64,000 bases of DNA from Clostridia bacterium (GTDB taxonomy: Bacteria; Bacillota; Clostridia; Oscillospirales; CAG-272). Shown here piece by piece: positions 41,981 through 51,255 of the stretch (position 1 is its first letter; every line of letters begins with the position of its first letter). The notes below the pieces were generated by a model. It saw only the letters and a program-made list of their open reading frames with translations, was not told the origin of the DNA and did not search any database. The stretch spans positions 1 to 64,000 of the forward strand of contig JAFSMU010000029.1 of assembly GCA_017447775.1 (NCBI GenBank), read 5' to 3'. Position numbers and translations under genes: made by a program.

Positions 41981-44479
41981 ATGAAAACTTTATTTATTGT
42001 CGACGGCAACTCCATAATGAACCGCGCGTTTTTCGGCGTAAAATTGCTTCAAACAAAGGACGGCGTGTTTACAAATGCGACATACGGCACGGCGACGATG
42101 ATCTATCGCCAGCTTATGCAGCTGAACCCCGACTATTTTGCCGTGGCGTTTGACGTTCACGCGCCGACCTTCCGCCACCAAATGTTTGACGGATACAAGG
42201 CAAACCGCCACGGGATGCCCGACGAGCTTCGCGCGCAGGAGGAGTACGTTCACAAGTGCTTTTCTCTTATGGGCGCGCACATAATAGAGCTTCCCGGGCA
42301 CGAGGCGGACGATATCCTCGGCACCGTTTCCGCAATGGCGGAAAAGGACGGCGACGTTAAGTCGTACATCTTCACGGGCGACCGCGACTCGCTTCAGCTC
42401 ATTTCGGATAAAACAAACGTCATACTCGCCACAAACGCCGAGCCGGTCCTTTTTGACGAGGCGAAATTCATCGAAAAATACGGCGTTTCACCGTCGCAGT
42501 TCGTCGACGTAAAGGCGCTGATGGGCGACAGTTCGGACAACATTCCCGGCGTGCGCGGCATAGGCGAGAAAACGGCGCTTTCGCTTATCGCGGAGTATGG
42601 CTCGCTTGATGGTATTTATGCCGATTTTGATGATAAAAAATTCACCCCGTCGGTAAAGACAAAGCTCGCGGACGGGAAAGAGAGCGCGTATATGTCGCAG
42701 ACGCTCGCACGCATCGAGCGGGACGCGCCGACAGGGCTTTCGCTTTCCGATATAGAGTATCACGGCTTTGACAAGGCGGGACTTCGCGCACTGTTTGAGC
42801 GGCTTGAATTTTCGGCGCTGATAAAGAAATTCGGCCTTGACGAAATAGAAGAGAAGGCGGAGAAAAAAGCAGGCTTTTGCATTGTGCCGCCGGATGAAAT
42901 AAAAAAAGATCTCGTTTCGTTTTACCCCGATTTTGAAAACGAAAAATACTATATAAGCGACGGGGAGAACGTTTCGGAATGCGACCTTCAAGGCGCGCTT
43001 GAAATACTGAAAAACGCAGACGCCGTCGCACTTTACGACAAAAAATCACTTATGCACGCGCTCGATGCGCGCGGCGTCGTATTTGATATCACGTGCGACG
43101 ACGTTATGATAATGGGGTACGTCATTTCAGCGAGCGAAAACGACTATTCGCTCGACAAGCTCATCTCCCGCGCGTTTGTCAGCGAGGCAAAAAGCGGCGC
43201 CGAGTACGCATACTATATAAGCGCGCTGCACGGGGAATATCTCGGCCGCTCGCGCGACGTCGATATAAAGCTTTACCGCGATATCGAGCTTCCGCTTTGC
43301 GACGTTCTTTACAGAATGGAAAAGGTAGGGTTCCTTGTCGACGTTTGTGAGCTTGAAAAGTTTTCCCGGCGTCTCGGCGCGATGCAGACCGAATATGAAC
43401 AGCGCATATTTATGCAGGCGGGAACGGAGTTCAACATAAACTCGCCAAAGCAGCTCGGCGTCGTATTGTTTGAAAAAATGGGGCTTCCGTCCGGCAAAAA
43501 AACGAAGAGCGGCTACTCCACAAGCGCGGAAGTGCTTGAAAAGCTGCGCCCCTTTAGCGACATCATCGACGATATCCTCGAATACCGCCAGGTCGGCAAG
43601 CTGAAAAGCACTTACGCCGACGGCCTTACCCGCGCCGCCGACGAAAAGTGCCGCGTTCATACGTCGTTCCGTCAGGCGCTGACGGCGACGGGCAGACTAT
43701 CGTCGACAGAGCCGAATTTGCAGAACATCCCGATAAAGACCGATCTCGGCAGGGAATTCCGCCGCTATTTCGTCGCAAGCGACGGATATACGCTTATCGA
43801 CGCGGACTACTCGCAGATCGAGCTTCGCCTGCTTGCCGCCATATCGGGCGACGAGAACATGATCGACGCGTTCAATTCCGGCTACGATATTCACACGGCG
43901 ACGGCAATGCGCGTGTTCGGAGTTTCCGCCGAGGGCGTGACGGTTCCGCTTCGCAAGCGCGCAAAGGCGATAAATTTCGGCATCGTCTACGGCATGGGCG
44001 ACTTCTCGCTTGCCGCCGATCTTCACGTATCAAAGCGAGAGGCGGCGGAATATATCGAAAGCTATTTCAGAACGTACCCCGGCGTGCGCGCATATCTTGA
44101 CGATATAGTTTCGCGCGCGCACAAGGATAAATATGTCGAAACGCTTTTCGGCAGGCGCAGATACATCCCCGAAATATCATCGACACGAAAGCCCGAGGTC
44201 GCATTCGGCGAGCGCGTGGCGATGAACAGCCCCATTCAAGGGACGGCTGCCGACATTATCAAGCTCGCTATGGTGAACGTTGACAAAAAGCTGCGCGACT
44301 GCGGCTATGACGCGCGCCTTATCCTTCAAGTCCACGACGAGCTTATCATCGAGGCGGCGGAAAAGTGCGCCGATGATGTTGCGTCACTGCTCAAAGAAGA
44401 AATGGAAAACGCCGTAAAGCTTGCCGTTCCGCTGACGGTCAGCATCGCGCAAGGGAAAACTTGGTACGACGCAAAATAG
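41981..44479 (+). CDS. polA: DNA polymerase I
   Basis: 832 residues. 5'-3' exonuclease domain (1 to about 290: VDGNSIMNRAF, GDRDSLQLIS, GDSSDNIPGV), a middle domain in which the 3'-5' exonuclease residues are not evident (as in Bacillus-type enzymes), and a polymerase domain with motif A DADYSQIELRLLAAISGD, motif B RKRAKAINFGIVYGMGD and motif C LQVHDELIIEA. It removes primers and fills gaps in repair. AGAGA precedes the ATG. Confidence 0.98.
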   Translation: MKTLFIVDGNSIMNRAFFGVKLLQTKDGVFTNATYGTATMIYRQLMQLNPDYFAVAFDVHAPTFRHQMFDGYKANRHGMPDELRAQEEYVHKCFSLMGAHIIELPGHEADDILGTVSAMAEKDGDVKSYIFTGDRDSLQLISDKTNVILATNAEPVLFDEAKFIEKYGVSPSQFVDVKALMGDSSDNIPGVRGIGEKTALSLIAEYGSLDGIYADFDDKKFTPSVKTKLADGKESAYMSQTLARIERDAPTGLSLSDIEYHGFDKAGLRALFERLEFSALIKKFGLDEIEEKAEKKAGFCIVPPDEIKKDLVSFYPDFENEKYYISDGENVSECDLQGALEILKNADAVALYDKKSLMHALDARGVVFDITCDDVMIMGYVISASENDYSLDKLISRAFVSEAKSGAEYAYYISALHGEYLGRSRDVDIKLYRDIELPLCDVLYRMEKVGFLVDVCELEKFSRRLGAMQTEYEQRIFMQAGTEFNINSPKQLGVVLFEKMGLPSGKKTKSGYSTSAEVLEKLRPFSDIIDDILEYRQVGKLKSTYADGLTRAADEKCRVHTSFRQALTATGRLSSTEPNLQNIPIKTDLGREFRRYFVASDGYTLIDADYSQIELRLLAAISGDENMIDAFNSGYDIHTATAMRVFGVSAEGVTVPLRKRAKAINFGIVYGMGDFSLAADLHVSKREAAEYIESYFRTYPGVRAYLDDIVSRAHKDKYVETLFGRRRYIPEISSTRKPEVAFGERVAMNSPIQGTAADIIKLAMVNVDKKLRDCGYDARLILQVHDELIIEAAEKCADDVASLLKEEMENAVKLAVPLTVSIAQGKTWYDAK

Positions 44480-44491
44480 AATAAAAACACA

Positions 44492-44526
44492 AAAACCTCC
44501 GAAAAATACGAAAAAACGGAGGTTTT
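44492..44526 (+). promoter_or_regulatory. Hairpin that buries the next gene's SD
   Basis: AAAACCTCCG (44492-44501) pairs with CGGAGGTTTT (44517-44526). The 3' arm is the GGAGG ribosome site for the ATG at 44531. Could be a polA terminator, a translational gate, or both. Confidence 0.65.
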
Positions 44527-44530
44527 GTTT

Positions 44531-45013
44531 ATGAAAACTATTATTGCCGGTATTATTGCCGCGGCAGCGCTTGTGGGGAATACCTCACCGTCGGCGTCAG
44601 ATGCGCTCACAATGGTGATGAACGCAGTCGGCAACGATTGCGAGCGGGTGCAGATAGCGCAGGTCAGCGCCGACGAGTGCTATTCGCTCGGGCTTTGCGA
44701 GGACGATTTTTCGTCCGTTATTTCGGCGGCGATGACGATAGAGAACGACGCCGACGGAAGCGCCAAGGCCGTCATTATCACGGACAGCAAAAAGAGCGCG
44801 AAGGCGCTTTTTGAAAAAATGTGGAAAAACTACGAATTTGCCGCGTGCGACAACGCAAAACGGATCGTGTTCATCTGCTCGGGCAGCGCCGTCGCGTTCT
44901 TTAAGGGCGACACCGAAAACGTCGACGCGTACAGTCGCGCCTTCGGCGATCTGTTCGGCATAAAAGGGCTGAAAATAATCAAAAATACGGCAAAATATGA
45001 TAAAGGCTATTGA
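44531..45013 (+). CDS. Secreted DUF4358-like protein
   Basis: 160 residues with an N-terminal hydrophobic signal (MKTIIAGIIAAAALVG). The pattern YSLGLCEDDFSSVI, an acidic turn, AVIITDSKKSAKALFEKM and FICSGSAVAFFKGD resembles DUF4358 domains: a helix on 'd.....v', then a helix of regularly spaced Lys and Ala. Function unknown. The ribosome site is in the hairpin described at 44492. An in-frame TTG six bases upstream is a weaker start. Confidence 0.6.
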   Translation: MKTIIAGIIAAAALVGNTSPSASDALTMVMNAVGNDCERVQIAQVSADECYSLGLCEDDFSSVISAAMTIENDADGSAKAVIITDSKKSAKALFEKMWKNYEFAACDNAKRIVFICSGSAVAFFKGDTENVDAYSRAFGDLFGIKGLKIIKNTAKYDKGY

Positions 45014-45038
45014 TTTTTTCGCTTTCGTATGATAATAT
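45010..45038 (+). promoter_or_regulatory. Promoter of the THF riboswitch transcript
   Basis: TTGATT (45010-45015), 17 bases, TAATAT (45033-45038). The -35 overlaps the stop of the previous gene. Confidence 0.6.
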
Positions 45039-45043
45039 TATCT

Positions 45044-45142
45044 CAACAGAGTAGGTAGCAGCGCGTCAAGTGCCGAAAATACGGGGAGTTGATTTTCGGA
45101 CGAAAACTTTTGTTGCGGTGCCGCTTCCGCATCCCACTGTTG
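45044..45142 (+). promoter_or_regulatory. Tetrahydrofolate (THF) riboswitch
   Basis: P1 CAACAG/CTGTTG closes perfectly. Conserved segments are in order: GAGTAG, GCGTCAAGTGCCG, GGACGAAAAC, GCGGTGCCG and CCGCATCCCA. This matches the folT-associated THF riboswitch, and the gene that follows is an ECF S component. The expression platform between 45143 and the SD was not resolved; GGCG-ATAA-CGCC then TCTTTT is one candidate. Confidence 0.85.
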
Positions 45143-45210
45143 ACATTCGGCGATAACGCCTCTTTTGTCACATCCGATGAGGAAATTCTGTGATGAAGGA
45201 GGTGTTTTTT

Positions 45211-46122
45211 ATGTCATCGAAAAGCTCCGTTTTGATCAAACGGATAACGATAACCGCCGTTATGACGGCGATGGCCGTCGTTGTAAAATGCGTGTTCAAA
45301 TTTGCGCTGACGATCCCTGTTTTCGGCGTTCAGCTGAGCTTTGGGGGGATATTCACATTCTTTCCGGCGATACTGTTCGGCCCGATATACGGGGGCGTTG
45401 CAAGCGCGCTTACCGATCTTCTCGGGGCGCTTATCGCGCCGACGGGCGCTTACATACCGTGGCTCACCGTCACGGCGTTTGCGGGCGGCGTGATCAAAGG
45501 GCTTATCTGGAAATGGCTGAAAAAGGGAATGAGCAAAAAGCTGACCGTCGCGCTTGCCTCGGTGATGCTTTTTGTCGGAGTTGTCGGCGCGTCGTTTACC
45601 GTTGCGCTGAACGCCGACGGGGTGATGCACGGCGTCGCCGCCTCGCAGACAAGTCTGCCCGAAAAAGCCGCGGTTGAGCAAATGGTCGAGGACGGCACGC
45701 TCTCGCCGCTTTCCCGCGCCGCCGTTTCGCTTGCAAAATACAACAAAAACACGGAGAAAAACCCCGATAATTACAGGAAATACCTTGCGACCGACATAAA
45801 TCTGCTGACGCTCGGGCTTGAAATTACGGCGCTTGTCGGGATAGCCGTCGTTGTCGGCGCGTATTTCATCGGCAGAAAAAAAGAGGACGGCGGCATTTCA
45901 TACCCGAAGATATTCGCCTCTATCCTCGGCGCGGGACTTATTGTGACGACGGTGAACACGTTTATTCTGAAAGCGTTCATTTCGTCGTATGCCGAGCGCG
46001 CAGTGCTTATTTTGTGGGTGCCGCGCGTTTGCGAGGAGGTTCTGATATGCGCCTTGCAGGGAGTTTTGATCTCGCTTCTTTACGGAGTGCTGAAACGAAC
46101 GAAAATACTTGATAAAATATGA
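45211..46122 (+). CDS. folT: ECF transporter S component, probable folate uptake (FolT-type)
   Basis: 303 residues, hydrophobic, about six helices: KRITITAVMTAMAVVVK, LSFGGIFTFFPAILFGP (substrate-binding S-component motif), GGVASALTDLLGAL and VTAFAGGVIKGLIWK. S components capture a vitamin and use shared EcfA/EcfT. The THF riboswitch identifies folate as the likely ligand. The family is usually about 170-200 residues; here a soluble insert (about 145-210) and extra C-terminal helices make it long. Start chosen for AAGGAGG upstream. No ecfA or ecfT nearby. Confidence 0.85.
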   Translation: MSSKSSVLIKRITITAVMTAMAVVVKCVFKFALTIPVFGVQLSFGGIFTFFPAILFGPIYGGVASALTDLLGALIAPTGAYIPWLTVTAFAGGVIKGLIWKWLKKGMSKKLTVALASVMLFVGVVGASFTVALNADGVMHGVAASQTSLPEKAAVEQMVEDGTLSPLSRAAVSLAKYNKNTEKNPDNYRKYLATDINLLTLGLEITALVGIAVVVGAYFIGRKKEDGGISYPKIFASILGAGLIVTTVNTFILKAFISSYAERAVLILWVPRVCEEVLICALQGVLISLLYGVLKRTKILDKI

Positions 46123-46150
46123 AAAAAGCCCGCAGACGCGGGCTTTTTTT
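46122..46150. terminator. Bidirectional terminator
   Basis: AAAAAAGCCCGC-AGAC-GCGGGCTTTTTTT between the convergent ECF S-component and GH78-like genes. Confidence 0.92.
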
Positions 46151-48287
46151 ATTTGACGTATCCGAGTTTATCAAGCCAGTATATGACGTGAGACGCAAAG
46201 CCGTGGCAAAGACTGCCGTTGATGTCGACCTTTTCCCACAGAGTTCCTGTCGAACGTGCCATATCGAGAAAATATCCGCGGATGTTTTGAAGCAGCTTTT
46301 CGTCCTCGCCGTATTTTGACATCATTTCAAGGCGGATGTAGTTGCCGATGAACATATTTGCAGGGTAGACCTCGCTCCATTTGCCCGTTTTTGCGCGCTC
46401 GGGGCCGAAATCTTCCATCAGTATGCTAAAAAGCTCAGGTCGGGTTTCGGGCGTCGCCGTTCCGCAGAAAAACGCGTAATTCTGGCAGCTTTCCGTAAAC
46501 TGTCCCGAAAGCACGAGCCTGCCGTCTTTCCTCACCGCGTTGTCGCAATAAAACGGACCGACGTACGAAAGCTCGTTTACCGCTTTGTGTATGCGCGCCG
46601 CCTTTTCGGAAAGAGCGATATCATCGAACATTCTCGCGGCGCATTCAAGCGTTGCCGCATAGAGCATATTGGTGGGGAAGCTTACGTCCTGCGTAAGCTC
46701 GTTTGACTTTGACCAGTCGACGAACACCCATTGCTCGAGCTTTTCGAGAAGCTCGTATTCGTTCTCGAATTTCTCAAAATAACGAAGCATTTTATAAATC
46801 TTCGGTTTTGCGAGCGCGAGCAGCTCGTCGTCGCCCGTCCTTTTGTAGTATTCCTCAAGCTCAAGCACGTAGAACATATCCCAGTTCGGTATGTACGAGC
46901 CGCTGTAATGATCGGCGGGATAGCACATCGGCAGTATCCCGTCGGGCAGGGCCGTGAAAGAGTCGGGCAAGAGGAAGTTTTCAAGAAAATTATGCTCAAC
47001 CTCACTTCCGCCGGTCAAAATCTTTTCGACCCGCGCCGTGAAGAAGCTGTCGCAAAGCCAGCCTGCGCGCTCGCGCGACGGGCAGTCGAGAAACGCCGTA
47101 AACGTGTTCTGCCGGTATGTTTCGACGGCGGCGTCAAATATCTCGCAAAGCTCGCCGTCGCCCACGCATTTGCGGCTTGTGCCGATAGCGCCGAAGAAAC
47201 GCGAGCCGAATTTTTTCACCGTGATATCGTTGCCAACGGCGTGGATCTTTACGTATTTGCAGGTGTACGGCTCAAATGACGAGAGCTTGTAAGAACCGGC
47301 TTTGACACGGAAGATCATCCCGGCGTACGAACTCATTCGGCGGTAGTTCACGTCGCCGTTATAAAGCATTTCGTCGTATGTCAGAACTACCGACGCGTCC
47401 TCTTGGCACTCAACTTCAAATTCAAACGCGCCCGTTGTGTTTATGCCGAAATCGACAATGGCGAACTCGCCGCTCTTTATCGTGAAGTTTTCAGCAGGTT
47501 CGCTGACAGAGTGAGTTTCAACCGTATCTATATTGCGCACGTACATCGCAGCGTTTGCGTGAAGCTGCGAAAGCTTGTATCCGTTATATTCTTTGCCGCT
47601 TGCGTACTTTCTGCCGACCTCGGTTATCGTTCGGTTGAAGCGCATCTCGTCGCCGTGCGAGCCGAACTCGTATTTGCCGCGTAAAACAATGCTTTTCGCC
47701 GCTCTGAGCGGGTACTCGGTATATCCGCATCCGCGCTCGATGTATTTTTTCTCGCCGACAAGCTCGGTGTCGACAAGCGGCACGCCCGATATGTCGGGCG
47801 ACGAGAAAAATCTCTCGCTGTCGCCGTTGACGTTATAAACCTCGGCAAAAGTGCGCTGATAGCTGAAACGGTTGACCTTTTCCACGTGTTCGGTGAATCT
47901 TTTGCATATAAAGCCGCTATCACCCGTCGCCGCGACGACCCTGCCGCCCGATATTATTTCCGCCGTCAAAAACGACGGCTGATCGAGGTGGTAAAAACTG
48001 CAAACGTTGTATCCCGCGACAGTTATGGTTATGATGTTTTTGCCCTCTTTGAGATACGGCGCAAGGTCGAGCGAGTCGACTCTGAAAAATCCGTGCGCCG
48101 ATCTTGCCGGGCCGAACGCGACAAAATCGCCGTTTACTCGCACCGTGTATGCAGATGAGCCTGTAAGCACCAGCTTGTCGTCGCCGGTTTTGATCACTTC
48201 CGCACGGAAAATAAGCCAACGGTTCATAACGTTTTCGCTTTGGACCTCCCAAACGGCGCGCGCCGCTTTGAACGTAAATTCTTTCAT
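46149..48287 (-). CDS. Alpha-L-rhamnosidase-like (GH78-type) six-hairpin glycoside hydrolase
   Basis: 712 residues, no signal peptide. N-terminal beta-sandwich domains (SSAYTVRVNGDFVAFGPAR is typical of GH78 and related enzymes), then an (alpha/alpha)6 barrel with FLDCPSRERAGWLCDSFF, the 'DCP.R.E..GW..D' signature holding the candidate general acid. GH78 cuts alpha-L-rhamnosides; distant members have other substrates, and this protein is divergent. GGAGG precedes the chosen ATG. Single gene. Confidence 0.78.
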   Translation of the reverse strand: MKEFTFKAARAVWEVQSENVMNRWLIFRAEVIKTGDDKLVLTGSSAYTVRVNGDFVAFGPARSAHGFFRVDSLDLAPYLKEGKNIITITVAGYNVCSFYHLDQPSFLTAEIISGGRVVAATGDSGFICKRFTEHVEKVNRFSYQRTFAEVYNVNGDSERFFSSPDISGVPLVDTELVGEKKYIERGCGYTEYPLRAAKSIVLRGKYEFGSHGDEMRFNRTITEVGRKYASGKEYNGYKLSQLHANAAMYVRNIDTVETHSVSEPAENFTIKSGEFAIVDFGINTTGAFEFEVECQEDASVVLTYDEMLYNGDVNYRRMSSYAGMIFRVKAGSYKLSSFEPYTCKYVKIHAVGNDITVKKFGSRFFGAIGTSRKCVGDGELCEIFDAAVETYRQNTFTAFLDCPSRERAGWLCDSFFTARVEKILTGGSEVEHNFLENFLLPDSFTALPDGILPMCYPADHYSGSYIPNWDMFYVLELEEYYKRTGDDELLALAKPKIYKMLRYFEKFENEYELLEKLEQWVFVDWSKSNELTQDVSFPTNMLYAATLECAARMFDDIALSEKAARIHKAVNELSYVGPFYCDNAVRKDGRLVLSGQFTESCQNYAFFCGTATPETRPELFSILMEDFGPERAKTGKWSEVYPANMFIGNYIRLEMMSKYGEDEKLLQNIRGYFLDMARSTGTLWEKVDINGSLCHGFASHVIYWLDKLGYVK

Positions 48288-48408
48288 GTCTGCCTCCGCT
48301 TTTTTTATCCGATTAAGATTATACATTCGTTGCCCGCCCGTGTCAACATCGATTTTTGATCTCGATTATTTTTTTGCGGTTTCTTTACATAAAATTTTTG
48401 ATTTTTTA

Positions 48409-48436
48409 TTGTTTTTTTGCGAAAATCGGGTATAAT
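48409..48436 (+). promoter_or_regulatory. Promoter of the CrtI-like gene
   Basis: TTGTTT (48409-48414), 16 bases, TATAAT (48431-48436). Confidence 0.65.
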
Positions 48437-48468
48437 GTAACTAAACCAAGAAGGGAAAAGAGAACAAA

Positions 48469-49932
48469 ATGCCGAAAGTAATTATAATCGGCGGGGGTGT
48501 TTCGGGACTTTCCGCAGGGATCTATTCAAGAATAAACGGGCTTGACGCTGTTATATGCGAAAAGCACTTCAAAGCGGGCGGCAACCTCACGGGGTGGGAT
48601 CGCTCGGGATACCACATCGACAACTGCATCCACTGGCTTACAGGCACAAATCCGAGTACTGACACATATCGTATGTGGGAGCAGCTCGGCGCCTTGGGCG
48701 ACGTTCAGATATATCAGGGAGAGAGCCTTTTTACCTGCGAGCGCGACGGACAAACGCTTTCGATGAGCCGCAACATAGACAAGTTCCGCGACGATATGCT
48801 GAAATTATCGCCAGCCGATGAAAAAGAGATAAATTCGTTCATCAAGGCGGTAAAAGCGATACAGGGCATCGCCGGGATAGCGGGGGAGAACCACAACGAA
48901 AAAATAAGCGCCGGTCAGCTTGTTTCTGCGGCGCCGCACCTCTTGAAGCTGTATAGGCTTACAACAGGCGAGCTTGCGGCGCGTTTTGAGCATCCGCTGA
49001 TAAAAGATTTTTTCACGGCTTTCTTTACCGACAAATTTATGGCGCTTATGCTTGCGTTTGTCTGCGCGCATTACTGCGGCGATAACGGCGGAGTTCCCGT
49101 CGGCGGCTCGACGGCGATGGCGCAGAGAATGGCAGACCGTTTTGAAAGCCTTGGCGGAGATATGCGGCTTTGCAAAGAGGCGAGCAAAATCAACTTCGAC
49201 GGCCGCCACGCAAGCTCCGTAACGTTTACCGACGGCACGACGATCGACGCGGACTACGTCATCGTAACGACCGATCCGGCGATGACTTTCGGAAAGCTCC
49301 TCAATATAAAGATGCCGAAAAGCCTTGCAAAGCAGTACAAAAAGAGCGAATATATGCGTTTTTCGAGCATTCAGTCGGCGTTTTCGTGCGATACGGACAC
49401 GCTCCCGTTCAAAGGCGATTATGCGCTTGAAATTCCGCCCGAGTACCGTTTGCGCCTCGGCGCCCAAAACGTGATGGTGCGCGAGTTTTCGCACGAAAAG
49501 GACTTTTCGCCGAGCGGCAAGAGCCTTATTCAGGCCATGGCGTTCTGCGGCGAGGACAAGGCAAAGAAGTTTATCGAGCTGAGAGAAAACAGGGAAGAAT
49601 ACGCAAAACGCAAGCGCAGACTCTCGGAGATCATCTCCTCGCTTATCGAGGAAAAATTCCCCGAGCTTAAAAACAAGCTGAACTGCCTTGACGTGTGGAC
49701 GCCCGCGACGTACAGAAGATACGTCGGTTCTGAAATGGGCTCTTGGATGAGCTTTGCTCTCTCGTCCAATGCGCCGCCGCTCAGAAAGAAAAATCTTATC
49801 CCGGGGCTTGACAACGTAATTATGGCGTCGCAGTGGCTGATGTCGCCGGGCGGACTTCCGATCGCCGCAGACGGCGGACGGATAGCCGTTGAAACGATAA
49901 TGAAAAAAGAGCGCAAAAAATTCAAAATGTAA
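48469..49932 (+). CDS. FAD-dependent oxidoreductase, phytoene desaturase (CrtI)-like
   Basis: 487 residues. N-terminal dinucleotide fold IIIGGGVSGLSAGIYSRING, then EKHFKAGGNLTGWDRSGYHID, and the C-terminal FAD block (SPGGLPIAADGGRIAVETI), as in CrtI/retinol saturase relatives. No phytoene synthase or other carotenoid genes lie nearby, and Clostridia carry many non-carotenoid members, so the substrate is unknown. Single gene between its own promoter and a terminator. Confidence 0.8.
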   Translation: MPKVIIIGGGVSGLSAGIYSRINGLDAVICEKHFKAGGNLTGWDRSGYHIDNCIHWLTGTNPSTDTYRMWEQLGALGDVQIYQGESLFTCERDGQTLSMSRNIDKFRDDMLKLSPADEKEINSFIKAVKAIQGIAGIAGENHNEKISAGQLVSAAPHLLKLYRLTTGELAARFEHPLIKDFFTAFFTDKFMALMLAFVCAHYCGDNGGVPVGGSTAMAQRMADRFESLGGDMRLCKEASKINFDGRHASSVTFTDGTTIDADYVIVTTDPAMTFGKLLNIKMPKSLAKQYKKSEYMRFSSIQSAFSCDTDTLPFKGDYALEIPPEYRLRLGAQNVMVREFSHEKDFSPSGKSLIQAMAFCGEDKAKKFIELRENREEYAKRKRRLSEIISSLIEEKFPELKNKLNCLDVWTPATYRRYVGSEMGSWMSFALSSNAPPLRKKNLIPGLDNVIMASQWLMSPGGLPIAADGGRIAVETIMKKERKKFKM

Positions 49933-49934
49933 AT

Positions 49935-49964
49935 AAAAAAGCACCCTTGCGGGTGCTTTTTTTG
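49935..49964. terminator. Bidirectional terminator before gap
   Basis: AAAAAGCACCC-TTGC-GGGTGCTTTTT between convergent genes. Confidence 0.92.
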
Positions 49965-49973
49965 ATCGGATTA

Positions 49974-51032
49974 TCAGCCGAGTTCTGCGAAGTATTTGAT
50001 CGTGCGTACCATCTGGCTTGTGTAGGAGTTCTCGTTGTCATACCACGAAACTACCTGAACCTGATACGTGTCGTCGTCAAGCTTTGCAACCATTGTCTGC
50101 GTTGCGTCGAAGATGGAGCCGTATGTCGAGCCGATAACGTCGGACGAAACGATAGCGTCCTCGTTGTAACCGAAGGAAGCGGAAGCTTTTGCCTTCATAG
50201 CAGCGTTGATGCTGTCAACAGTTACGTCTTTGCCCTTAACAACTGCGACAAGGATCGTTGTGGAACCCGTGGGAACGGGAACACGCTGAGCGGAGCCGAT
50301 GAGCTTGCCGTTAAGCTCAGGGATAACAAGGCCGATAGCCTTAGCTGCGCCTGTCGAGTTCGGAACTATGTTAACAGCTGCTGCGCGCGCACGGCGGAGA
50401 TCGCCTTTACGGTGCGGGCCGTCGAGGACCATCTGGTCGCCTGTATATGCGTGAACCGTCGTCATGATGCCGCTCTGGATCGGGAAAGCGTCGTTGAGAG
50501 CTTTTGCCATCGGAGCGAGGCAGTTCGTTGTGCAGGATGCCGCGGAGATGATCTTGTCTTCTTTTGTAAGTGTGTTTTCGTTAACGCTGAAAACGATCGT
50601 GGGAAGGTCTTTGCCCGCGGGAGCGGAGATAACTACCTTCTTTGCGCCGGCGTCGATGTGCGCCTGCGATTTAGCTTTTGTTGTGTAGAAGCCCGTGCAT
50701 TCGAGAACTACGTCAACACCGAGTTCACCCCAAGGAAGCTCTGCCGCATTCGGCTTTGCGTAAATGGTGATCTCTTTTCCGTCTACCGTGATGGAGCCGG
50801 GTACTACTACTGTTTTGCCGTCCTCGGCGAACTGCGGCTCTTTGGACGATACTGTGTGTCCCTTTGCAACGTAGCTGCCCTGGGACGAGTCGTATTTCAG
50901 AAGATGAGCGAGCATTGCGGGGCTTGTAAGGTCGTTGATTGCGACGATCTCATAACCCTCTGCGCCGAACATCTGACGGAACGCAAGGCGGCCGATTCTT
51001 CCGAAGCCGTTGATAGCAACTTTTACTGACAT
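49974..51032 (-). CDS. gap: Glyceraldehyde-3-phosphate dehydrogenase
   Basis: 352 residues. NAD-binding [16 protein letters not shown], catalytic Cys in [17 protein letters not shown], then VHAYTGDQ and [17 protein letters not shown]. It makes 1,3-bisphosphoglycerate in glycolysis. Somewhat longer than the common ~335. Single gene with its own promoter and operator-like palindrome; GGAGG before the ATG. pgk and tpi are not adjacent. Confidence 0.98.
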   Translation of the reverse strand: MSVKVAINGFGRIGRLAFRQMFGAEGYEIVAINDLTSPAMLAHLLKYDSSQGSYVAKGHTVSSKEPQFAEDGKTVVVPGSITVDGKEITIYAKPNAAELPWGELGVDVVLECTGFYTTKAKSQAHIDAGAKKVVISAPAGKDLPTIVFSVNENTLTKEDKIISAASCTTNCLAPMAKALNDAFPIQSGIMTTVHAYTGDQMVLDGPHRKGDLRRARAAAVNIVPNSTGAAKAIGLVIPELNGKLIGSAQRVPVPTGSTTILVAVVKGKDVTVDSINAAMKAKASASFGYNEDAIVSSDVIGSTYGSIFDATQTMVAKLDDDTYQVQVVSWYDNENSYTSQMVRTIKYFAELG

Positions 51033-51067
51033 TTTTTATTCCTCCATAAATGTGAATTTTAATTTGG

Positions 51068-51085
51068 TGGAAAAACTTTTTTCCA
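51068..51085 (-). promoter_or_regulatory. Operator-like palindrome in the gap leader
   Basis: TGGAAAAA-N2-TTTTTCCA lies about ten bases below the gap -10 box, near the transcript start. Confidence 0.45.
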
Positions 51086-51094
51086 TACACAATC

Positions 51095-51123
51095 ATTTTA
51101 ACCTAAATCGCAAAAATAAACAA
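51095..51123 (-). promoter_or_regulatory. Promoter of gap
   Basis: Minus-strand TTGTTT (51123-51118), 17 bases, TAAAAT (51100-51095). Confidence 0.75.
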
Positions 51124-51141
51124 GAGGTTTTTGAAAAATAA

Positions 51142-51170
51142 TTCAAAAAAATAAAAATTCTCCGTAAAAT
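51142..51170 (+). promoter_or_regulatory. Promoter of the helical protein gene
   Basis: TTCAAA (51142-51147), 17 bases, TAAAAT (51165-51170). Confidence 0.6.
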
Positions 51171-51255
51171 ACATATTTTATTGCGGCAAGGTGAATTTTC
51201 CCGTGCTATTTTGCACAAAATATGCGTGAAAGGGGATGATTTTACGACAAATACC

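Noticed and set aside
48805-49944. 379-codon minus-strand frame over the CrtI-like gene
   Set aside because: Antisense shadow of a gene with clear FAD motifs.
49947-51029. Long plus-strand open frame across gap
   Set aside because: Exact antisense of gap; no ribosome site, composition set by the conserved gene.
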